From: Betaproteobacteria bacterium
Lineage (GTDB): Bacteria; Pseudomonadota; Gammaproteobacteria; Burkholderiales; SG8-39
NCBI GenBank assembly: GCA_029865405.1
Contig: JAOUGZ010000010.1
Coordinates: 1-18,853 of the forward strand
DNA: 18,853 bases
Direction of reading: 5' to 3'
Shown here in pieces: positions 13,466-18,853 of the stretch; the stretch's first letter is position 1, and the number at the start of each line of letters is the position of its first letter. Under the pieces are notes generated by a model. That model had not been told where the DNA came from. It ran no database searches and was given only the letters and a program-made list of their open reading frames with translations. The translations under genes were made by a program, and so were the position numbers.

Positions 13466-15581
13466 GGCGCGGGTCTCCCGGATCCAGATGAAACGCGCCG
13501 CTCGCCTGCCACTCGCTCTTTACGGCCTCGACCACGCCGCCGTCCACCGTGTCCAGGCCGTTACGCCGCGCCCAGCTTTCGATTTCCTTCACCAGCATGC
13601 CGCGGACCGCCTCGGGTGCCCGCTCGAGGCGCGCGCGCGCCTCGTCCGCCCAAGGCATCGTCGCGGGGGCGGCGCGCGAGCCTTTCTCGAAGATCGCGAG
13701 GATCTGCTGCACGAAGTCCGCGTCGATCCGCGCGAGGCTGTTCTGCCGGGCGAGCGCGTTGACCGCGCGCTCGGTCATCGTGCGACAGAACCCCTCGGGC
13801 ACCGATTGCAGCCGGGCAGTCCCCTCGAGCGTCCACTGGGCGGCCACCGCGCTCGCCTCGGGCGGCGGCGCCTGCCGGGTCATGGAGGCGAACGGGCACT
13901 TGCTAGCCTTCGGCATACCGGGCGGCTCGCGCCCGGCCTGTTCCGCCATCGCCTCGCGCGCGACCGCGAGGCCCGCCTCGGCGAGCTCGAGCGTCACGAC
14001 CGCCGCGGCCGAGCGTCGCGCCTCGCTTTCGATGCGCTCGCGCGCGGCCTCCCGCATGAACCCCTCGGGCACGCGCGAGAGGCGTGCCAGGGCGGCAGCT
14101 TCCCAGTGCAGGCTGCCGGCCGCCCGCGAGACGTCATCCACGTGCTCGGGGGCGACCTGCGCCGCGCGCAGGCTGCGCGCCCTCTTTTCCGAGCGCAGGC
14201 GCAGGTTTTCCCGCAGCGAAGCGTCGCCGACCGCTTCCAGGCGCTCGCGCGCAGCCCCCGACCACTCGGGCGCGTCGCGCACCTCCGCCCGGTGCAGCTC
14301 GCCCGCGTCGTGTGCGGCGACGATTTCCGCCATCGCCTGCGCCGCGCGTGCGGGCATGAGCGATGCCGTAGCCTCCTCGACGAGTCGCGCGGTGACCACC
14401 GTGTGGCCACGCTCCTGCGCGTAGCGCAGGATGCCCATGCGCGCCATCGGCTGCACGAAGCTCGGCGCGCGCTGCAGGCGCTCCTCGGCTTCCCTCGTCC
14501 AGGACACGCTGACCTCGGCAAGCCGCTCGACCTGGGGCGTGAACTGGCGCTCGCTGAGCAGTACTGCGCAGGGCGCGGTGCGCAGCAGGTTCTCGGCCGT
14601 GCCGCCGATGTCGAGCCCGTCGTCGGCGTGGATGCCGAGCCTGCCGATCACGAGGAGCGAGGGCTGCAACTCGCGCAGGCAGAGCCCGATGGCCTCGTGC
14701 GGCTTGCCGTCGAGCAGCCTGGTGTGCACGGCGGCCGCGTAGTCGGCCGCGATATTCCGCGCGACCTGCAGGTGGCCCTCGTAGATCCTGGCAAGGCCCG
14801 AATCGATGATTTCCTCGTGCAGCCGCTCCTGCTCCTTGAATCGGAACACGCGCCTGGCCTCTTCCGAGAGCACGCCGGCAATGCGGTTGAAGGCGACGTA
14901 GTGGTAATACGGGTCGAACGCCGAGAGCACGTGAAGCGGCACCCGCCACTCCTGGGCGAGCGCCAGGGCGGTCATCAGTCCGCCGTAGGCCCGCGGCGAG
15001 CCGTCGATCGCCACGGCGATCGGACCTTCCGAAACGGCGCGGCCCGGCGACTTGATGACCAGCGCGTCGATCGCGGACCGGCGCACCACGCGCTCGCACA
15101 CCGTCCCGAGCTGCGACCCGGGAACCGCCCCCAGGCCGAGGGCGCCGAGAACCAGCAGGTCGTAGCGACCGCTGTTGGCCTCCCTGGAGAGCTCGCGGTA
15201 GTTCTTGCCCTCCAGCGCACGGCGCGCCACGCGCACCCCGGCCGCGCCGCCCGCGCGCTCCACCTGATCGAGGTAGGAGTCGGAGATGATGGACAGGCCG
15301 CGCGTGATGAGATCGTTGTGCACGTCGCGCTGGCGCTCGAGCTCCTGCTCGGCCCGGAAGCGCTCCGGTAGCCCGCCTTCCATCTGCCGGAACCGCAGGT
15401 CGTGCAGCCGCGCCGCGTACACGTGCGTCGCGGTGACGCCGGCGCCCCAGGCGCGCGCGAGCGCGACGCCGTCCTGCACGCCGCGGTTGGCGTGATCCGA
15501 GGAATCGACCGCGAGCAGGAGCTCGCGATAGCGCGGCAGTGGCTCGGGCCGCGACGCAGCCGGTTCGATGCTCAGCGTCAC
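13455..15581 (-). CDS. Double UspA-domain protein fused to five PCP_red-like repeats
   Basis: A GTG at 15581 behind GGAGGAGA gives 708 residues. Two universal-stress-protein domains come first: about 18-178, with an ATP-loop-like VLGALGLGAVPGSQLG, and about 186-345, with VIGRLGIHADDGLDIGGTAE. Five units of roughly 50 residues follow, at about 361-412, 440-485, 493-545, 583-635 and 644-695. Most have the pattern W-x3-A-x3-L-x2-VP-x-F/R-x4-12-E-x2-A, typical of PCP_red (PF08369). Between units three and four lies GMPKASKCPFAS (555-566), whose KCPF resembles a heme regulatory motif. The same PCP_red domain ends the next protein, so both likely act on or sense a tetrapyrrole. The protein has no signal peptide and is presumably cytoplasmic. 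The open frame upstream of 15581 is non-coding shadow. Confidence 0.88.
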   Translation of the reverse strand: MTLSIEPAASRPEPLPRYRELLLAVDSSDHANRGVQDGVALARAWGAGVTATHVYAARLHDLRFRQMEGGLPERFRAEQELERQRDVHNDLITRGLSIISDSYLDQVERAGGAAGVRVARRALEGKNYRELSREANSGRYDLLVLGALGLGAVPGSQLGTVCERVVRRSAIDALVIKSPGRAVSEGPIAVAIDGSPRAYGGLMTALALAQEWRVPLHVLSAFDPYYHYVAFNRIAGVLSEEARRVFRFKEQERLHEEIIDSGLARIYEGHLQVARNIAADYAAAVHTRLLDGKPHEAIGLCLRELQPSLLVIGRLGIHADDGLDIGGTAENLLRTAPCAVLLSERQFTPQVERLAEVSVSWTREAEERLQRAPSFVQPMARMGILRYAQERGHTVVTARLVEEATASLMPARAAQAMAEIVAAHDAGELHRAEVRDAPEWSGAARERLEAVGDASLRENLRLRSEKRARSLRAAQVAPEHVDDVSRAAGSLHWEAAALARLSRVPEGFMREAARERIESEARRSAAAVVTLELAEAGLAVAREAMAEQAGREPPGMPKASKCPFASMTRQAPPPEASAVAAQWTLEGTARLQSVPEGFCRTMTERAVNALARQNSLARIDADFVQQILAIFEKGSRAAPATMPWADEARARLERAPEAVRGMLVKEIESWARRNGLDTVDGGVVEAVKSEWQASGAFHLDPGDPRRVA
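13497..14501 (-). repeat. Five-fold degenerate PCP_red-like protein repeat region
   Basis: This is the stretch coding residues 361-695 of the UspA protein. Units 1, 3, 4 and 5 align best (WTREAEERLQRAPSFV, WEAAALARLSRVPEGFMR, WTLEGTARLQSVPEGFCR, WADEARARLERAPEAVR). Unit 2 (WSGAARERLEAVGDASLR) is the most degenerate. The DNA copies have diverged, so this is an old duplication rather than a recent tandem repeat. Confidence 0.75.
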
Positions 15582-15616
15582 CTCGTCTCCTCCTCTTCCG
15601 ATGCGCGCCGGCGCGC

Positions 15617-15733
15617 CTAGCCGGCGCGCAGCCAGAACCCGACCAGGCAGGCGATCACCAGCGCGTTGACCAGCGCCCCCGCCAGGACGAAGTAATCGAA
15701 GCCGCCAAGCCGCCGGCGGGAAGCGCCGTTCAT
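15617..15733 (-). CDS. 38-residue single-span membrane peptide heading the tetrapyrrole operon
   Basis: From ATG 15733 this encodes a basic start (MNGASRRRLGG) and one hydrophobic helix (residues about 13-35, YFVLAGALVNALVIACLVGFW) ending in LRAG. It ends 35 bases before the GTG of the UspA-PCP_red gene. The ribosome site is poor, and the -10-like hexamer lies only 12 bases upstream, so translation may be nearly leaderless. It has the same length as the 38-residue peptide of the CydA-like operon but no clear sequence similarity. The frame extends upstream past 17000, which is a shadow of the histidine kinase. The function is unknown; it may be a membrane anchor or small subunit. Confidence 0.6.
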   Translation of the reverse strand: MNGASRRRLGGFDYFVLAGALVNALVIACLVGFWLRAG

Positions 15734-15744
15734 GCTGCCTACTC

Positions 15745-15775
15745 TTATCAGGCGCCAGTGACACATGGGTGACAC
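15745..15775 (-). promoter_or_regulatory. Candidate promoter with SARP-type heptamer repeats for the tetrapyrrole operon
   Basis: On the minus strand GTGTCAC (15775-15769), four bases, and GTGTCAC (15764-15758) form a perfect direct repeat with an 11-bp pitch. Seven bases later lies TGATAA (15750-15745), a -10-like hexamer. The arrangement and sequence match the array at 5311-5342. Confidence 0.6.
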
Positions 15776-15859
15776 GCGGCGCGCCGGCGCGGCGCTTGCG
15801 CCGCCGCCCGGTCGCCGCACACAATGCCAGCCGCGCGTGACGCGCGACCACGACAGCCG

Positions 15860-17053
15860 ATGACACCGGAGATCGACGCGCGAACCGAGCTCTACGAGAT
15901 GGCGCTGCACGCGGCGCCCTCGGGCATCGTCGTCGTGGACGAGCGTGGCGGGATCCGCTTCGCCAACCGCACGCTCGCCGACATGTTCGGCTACCGCATC
16001 GAGGAGCTCCTCGGCCAGGCGGTCGAGATCCTTCTGCCCGTCGAGCACGCGGCGACGCACCGGCGCCACGTCGAGGATTACACGCAGCGCCCGCAGCCGC
16101 GGCCGATGGGCTCGGGCCGGGACCTCGAGGGACAGCACCGGGACGGCCGCCGGTTTCCCGTGGAGATCGGCCTGCGCTCCGCGCAAACGGCCTCGGGGCG
16201 CGCTGTGGTGGCGACGGTCGTCGACATCACCAGGCGCAAGGCGATCGAGGAGCGCCTGCGCATGCACGAGACGCAGCTCGAGGCACTGGTGGCCGAGCGC
16301 ACGCGCGAGCTGCGCGAGTCGCAGCTGGAGAAGGAGCGGGTCGTGGAGCAGCTCATCCAGGCCGAGAAGATGACCGCGGTGGGCACGCTGGTGAGCGGCA
16401 TCGGGCACGAGATCAACAATCCGCTCTACACCATTCTCGCCACGGCCGAGGCCCTCGCGGTCGAGCCGAGCCTCGCGCAGTGCCACGCCTACGGGCTGGA
16501 CATCCTGCGCCACGTGAAGGACATCGCCGAGATCGTCCGGAACCTGTCGCGCTACGCGCAGCCCGGCTCGTGCCACGACCTGCAGCGGGTGAACGTGAAC
16601 GCGGCGGTCGAGGGCGCGGTGCGCCTGGCGCGCCGCGCGATCCGCGCCGACGCCGTGGAGATCCGCATCGAGGCCGGGCCCGTCCCGGACATCCTCGCCA
16701 AGGCCGAGGAAGTCCAGCAGGTGATCTTCAACGTCGTGCGCAACGCCGTACAGGCGATTGCCGGCAGCGGCCGGGTCGACGTCCGCACGAGGGCGGACGG
16801 CGGCTGGGTCGGCGTGACCGTGCAGGACAGCGGGCCGGGCATCACCGCGGAGAACCTGAAGCGGGTCTTCGACCCGTTCTTCACCACCAAGGGGCCGGAC
16901 GAGGGCGAGGGCCTGGGGCTCTATATTGTCCGGCAGATCGTGACCCGATACCGGGGCACGATCGGGGTCGAGAACGCCGCGGGCGGCGGGGCCCGGTTCC
17001 TGATCCGGTTCCCGGGCGCAGATGTGGTCAACCGAGCAGGGGAGCACGCATGA
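15860..17053 (+). CDS. PAS-domain sensor histidine kinase
   Basis: This is a soluble kinase of 397 residues from ATG 15860. An ATG at 15824 would add 12 Arg/Pro-rich residues and is less likely. A PAS domain (about 9-125, HAAPSGIVVVDERGGIRFAN to VVDITRRKAIEERL) is followed by a coiled coil (about 126-172). The H-box GTLVSGIGHEINNPL has the phospho-acceptor His183. The ATPase domain shows an N-box (NVVRNAVQAI, 291-300), G1 DSGPG (323-327), an F-box (FDPFFTTK) and G2 GEGLGLYIV (349-357). It has no membrane span, so it senses a cytoplasmic signal. It is divergent from the tetrapyrrole operon and overlaps the response-regulator gene by four bases. Confidence 0.93.
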   Translation: MTPEIDARTELYEMALHAAPSGIVVVDERGGIRFANRTLADMFGYRIEELLGQAVEILLPVEHAATHRRHVEDYTQRPQPRPMGSGRDLEGQHRDGRRFPVEIGLRSAQTASGRAVVATVVDITRRKAIEERLRMHETQLEALVAERTRELRESQLEKERVVEQLIQAEKMTAVGTLVSGIGHEINNPLYTILATAEALAVEPSLAQCHAYGLDILRHVKDIAEIVRNLSRYAQPGSCHDLQRVNVNAAVEGAVRLARRAIRADAVEIRIEAGPVPDILAKAEEVQQVIFNVVRNAVQAIAGSGRVDVRTRADGGWVGVTVQDSGPGITAENLKRVFDPFFTTKGPDEGEGLGLYIVRQIVTRYRGTIGVENAAGGGARFLIRFPGADVVNRAGEHA

Positions 17054-17436
17054 AACACCACGCACTGGTAGTGGACGACGAGGCCGATGTGCGCAGCGCC
17101 ATCCGCCTGCAGCTGAAGGGCTCGCGCTTCGAGGTGCTGGAGGCCGAGAACGTGGACAAGGCCATCGCGATCCTCGCCGACAACCCGATCAGCATTGACG
17201 TCATCGTCTGCGACGTGCGCATGCCCGGCAAGAGCGGCGTCGACGCCGTGAACTACTTCTTGCAGGAGTACCCGAACACGCCGGTCGTCGTCCTCACCGG
17301 CTTTCCCGACGTGGCGCTCGCCGTCGACTTCATGAAGAAGAAGAACGTCGTCGATTTTCTGACCAAGCCCGTCGACCGGGACAAGCTCGTCGCGACGGTC
17401 GAGCGCGCCGCGCAGGGGCGCAAGCTCTTCGAGTAG
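17050..17436 (+). CDS. Single-domain (CheY-like) response regulator
   Basis: This 128-residue receiver starts at ATG 17050, overlapping the kinase stop (ATGA). Receiver residues are complete: acidic pair DDE (9-11), phospho-acceptor Asp55 in VCDVRMPGKSG, Thr83 in VLTGFPD and Lys106 in LTKPVDR. There is no output domain, so the signal must pass to another protein. It is the cognate partner of the preceding kinase. Confidence 0.94.
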   Translation: MKHHALVVDDEADVRSAIRLQLKGSRFEVLEAENVDKAIAILADNPISIDVIVCDVRMPGKSGVDAVNYFLQEYPNTPVVVLTGFPDVALAVDFMKKKNVVDFLTKPVDRDKLVATVERAAQGRKLFE

Positions 17437-17442
17437 GCCGGC

Positions 17443-17460
17443 GCGGGGCCGCCGCCCCGC
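17443..17460. terminator. Hairpin between convergent genes
   Basis: GCGGGGC (17443-17449) and GCCCCGC (17454-17460) form a perfect 7-bp stem with a four-base loop. It lies directly between the stop of the response regulator and the stop of the convergent small gene. The T-tract is missing, so efficient intrinsic termination is uncertain. Confidence 0.4.
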
Positions 17461-17670
17461 CTAGGGGCGGATCAGCTGGTTCATCTCGATGATCGGCATC
17501 AGGATCGCGAGCACGATCAGCATCACCACGACCCCCGTCGCCATGATGACCAAGGAATAGGAATTTCCTTCCCGTCCTTGCCGCACGACGCGGGCGGCTG
17601 CTGCCGGATCCGGGCTGCTGAGCAGCGGGTGGCTGGCACAATCGGTCATGCACGTGGCCGCGCGAGTCAT
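17461..17670 (-). CDS. Small single-span membrane protein of unknown function
   Basis: The frame from ATG 17670 gives 69 residues (62 from ATG 17649). A polar N-terminus with several Cys/Ala/Pro is followed by EGNSYSLVIMATGVVV and a strong hydrophobic helix (MLIVLAILMPIIEMN), ending QLIRP. The helix and tail resemble the last membrane span of GspF/PilC-type secretion platform proteins (GVVVGxIVLAxxLPIFxL). It may therefore be a remnant of such a gene, or this may be coincidence in a short hydrophobic stretch. It is convergent with the response regulator and lies just beyond the 3' end of a decayed transposase. Neither start has a strong ribosome site. Confidence 0.5.
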   Translation of the reverse strand: MTRAATCMTDCASHPLLSSPDPAAAARVVRQGREGNSYSLVIMATGVVVMLIVLAILMPIIEMNQLIRP

Positions 17671-17762
17671 GCAATCGGGCCTTATGGCAAATACTGCGCC
17701 CCTTCGGCGCGTTTCGGCAAATTCAGAGAACGCGTAGACAGCAAGCGCCGCTTGGAGCGGGC

Positions 17763-18260
17763 TCAGGCGATGTCGGGGACGGGATGGCAGGTGAGCGGAA
17801 GGCTCGGGCCGTCGGTAGGCGGTGAAGGTCCGCCGGGCTGTCGCGGCTCCCAGAGACCGAGCCAGGTGAGGATGCGCTCGATGACGGCCGGGTCCTGGAT
17901 GAGGGCGATCACGCGCATCTGCGCGCCGCATTTGGGGCACTCGAGCGGGTCGACTTCGCAGACCTTGCGGATCAGCCTCGCCCAGGCGAGGACGCGCTTC
18001 TGGTGGCAGCTTGGGCAGAAGTAGCGCGTCTTGCACGAAAACGCGAGTAGGAGATCATGACCACAGCCGCCGCAGCGGATGCGCGCGAAGCCCCGGTGCG
18101 GGTCGCCGCAATCGAGGAAGCGCTCGAGCACGTTGTTCTCGACGGCGCGCCGCACCCGGCCGGAGGCGCGCAACTCCGGCAGGTGCCGGCGCACGCACTG
18201 CCACAGGGGGCTTGCGCGCGGCCTGCGCGGACGATAGATCGCCGGGCGATCGGCTTGCAT
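17763..18260 (-). pseudogene. Internally deleted IS91-family-type transposase
   Basis: A 165-residue frame from ATG 18260. Residues about 10-75 match the N-terminal zinc-binding domain of IS91-like transposases (RCGGCGHDLLLAFSCKTRYF, then CPSCHQKR). Directly after RVLAWA the sequence jumps to what is normally the C-terminal region (RLIRKVCEVDPLECPKCGAQ, then MRVIALI and ILTWLGLWEPR). The central Y2 HUH nuclease domain of roughly 250 residues is absent, although the frame is kept. It cannot transpose by itself. The remaining zinc-finger modules could still bind DNA. Confidence 0.85.
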
Positions 18261-18633
18261 CCACCGACCAACGCCGGGCCCATTGCCGTGGACGAATGCT
18301 GGCCCTTGTCAGATGACATGGCGGTCCCGCAGTCAACGCGGCGAGCGGCCCCCGCGTTGGCGGCCGCAGGCGCTCGAGGGTGCGCCGCCCGCTCCCGCGC
18401 GGGCAAGATACGTCATCACGTCGATTGCGCAACGCTCGAATCCCCCGAAGGAACGCTCATGACCGGCCAAACCCGTCGCAAACCGGGCGTTCGAGCGCTT
18501 GCCCCGCAGCGCGCGGCGGCTACCGACACGCGCGGGGCAGATGATTCTTCCTTTCGTTCTATCGGCTACTCGACTGTTACAGTCTCGCACCAGTGTCCAG
18601 ATTCATCGCGCCGGGCGCGCCAGACCCCCACCG
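18261..18633. other. Gene-free stretch of 373 bases upstream of the acyl-CoA dehydrogenase gene
   Basis: No convincing gene is seen on either strand; the open frames crossing it have shadow-like composition. It holds a stem-loop, CAACGCGG (18334-18341) with CCGCGTTG (18352-18359). It also holds a spaced imperfect inverted repeat, AACGCTCGAA (18431-18440) with TTCGAGCGCT (18490-18499), and a short palindrome at 18572-18584. It probably contains the 5' remnant of the decayed insertion element followed by the promoter of the acyl-CoA dehydrogenase gene. No exact element end could be fixed. Confidence 0.5.
18572..18584. promoter_or_regulatory. Perfect 13-base palindrome, candidate operator of the acyl-CoA dehydrogenase gene
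   Basis: GACTG-TTA-CAGTC is a perfect inverted repeat 50 bases before the start codon. Its CTGTTAC core resembles the heptamers of the other two promoters, but no second 11-bp-spaced copy follows. Confidence 0.35.
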
Positions 18634-18853
18634 ATGTTTGAACTGACCGAAACCCAAAAGGCCCTGCGGCAGAGCGCCCGCAAGCTGGCGCAGAAGGAGT
18701 TCGCGCCGCGCGCGGCCGAGATCGATCGCAGCGAGCAGTATCCATGGAAGAACGTCGAGCAGCTGACGCAGGCGGGCTTCATGGGCATGACCATCCCCGA
18801 GCAGTACGGCGGCCAGGGGCTCGGTTACCTGGAGGCCGTGCTGGTCATCGAGG
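18634..18853 (+). CDS. Acyl-CoA dehydrogenase, N-terminal part (runs off window)
   Basis: From ATG 18634 the frame is open to the end of the window (73 full codons). The sequence MFELTETQKALRQSARKLAQ, then EFAPRAAEIDRSEQYPW, and GFMGMTIPEQYGGQGLGYLE is the typical first helical domain of FAD-dependent acyl-CoA dehydrogenases, which oxidise acyl-CoA thioesters to enoyl-CoA and feed electrons to ETF. The substrate class cannot be told from this part. It is not obviously related to the respiratory genes on the left and begins a new unit after the mobile-element remnant. Confidence 0.9.
   Translation, partial: MFELTETQKALRQSARKLAQKEFAPRAAEIDRSEQYPWKNVEQLTQAGFMGMTIPEQYGGQGLGYLEAVLVIE

Noticed and set aside
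15789..15804. GCGGCGC-TT-GCGCCGC hairpin in the divergent intergenic region
   Set aside because: The two-base loop and extreme GC content make it likely compositional; no terminator or operator role can be supported.
17690..17725. GCGCC-CCTTC-GGCGC hairpin followed by TTT, as a terminator
   Set aside because: The stem is only five base pairs, the T run is three bases, and it lies far from the ends of plus-strand genes.

Overview
The window is about two-thirds G+C, almost wall to wall coding, with many GTG starts and four-base gene overlaps. It looks like a high-GC proteobacterium, most likely a beta- or gammaproteobacterium with a versatile respiratory chain. No rRNA or 16S marker was seen, so the placement rests on gene style alone. 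No tRNA, rRNA or CRISPR array was recognised.

Most of the window (15733 down to 1) is one long run of minus-strand genes that splits into three transcription units. Unit A (15733 to 10366) looks like a tetrapyrrole unit. It encodes a 38-residue membrane peptide, a two-UspA protein with five PCP_red-like repeats, a radical SAM/SPASM enzyme that ends in the same PCP_red domain, a HemY-type protoporphyrinogen oxidase-like flavoprotein, and a small membrane protein. Unit B (10288 to 5372) looks like a cell-envelope electron conduit. It encodes a diheme lipoprotein, a soluble diheme cytochrome c, a monoheme lipoprotein and an outer-membrane beta-barrel carrying an N-terminal CxxCH, followed by a PAS + SARP/BTAD transcription regulator. 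Unit C (5264 to beyond the left edge) looks like an inner-membrane respiratory complex. It encodes a small conserved-looking protein, a 38-residue single-span peptide, a CydA-like (cytochrome bd superfamily) integral membrane protein with no CydB, a membrane-anchored diheme cytochrome c, and a large triheme cytochrome c fused to an ethylbenzene-dehydrogenase-gamma-type heme domain that runs off the window. Six genes carry eleven CxxCH motifs.

The regulatory DNA ties the units together. The upstream regions of units A and C share tandem heptamers of the GTGTYAC/STGTCAC type, 11 bp apart, ending 7 bp before a -10-like hexamer. This is the layout known for SARP activators, and a SARP-type regulator is encoded in unit B. 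Unit B has a near-consensus FNR/ANR box placed about 41 bp before a likely start point. I infer a low-oxygen-regulated c-type-cytochrome-linked respiratory or extracellular electron transfer system, plus a dedicated tetrapyrrole-handling module. The substrate and the direction of electron flow cannot be read from the sequence.

The right end differs. A PAS histidine kinase and a single-domain response regulator lie divergent to unit A (15860-17436). They are followed by an orphan small membrane protein, an internally deleted IS91-like transposase, a 373-base gene-free stretch, and the first 73 codons of an acyl-CoA dehydrogenase leaving the window.
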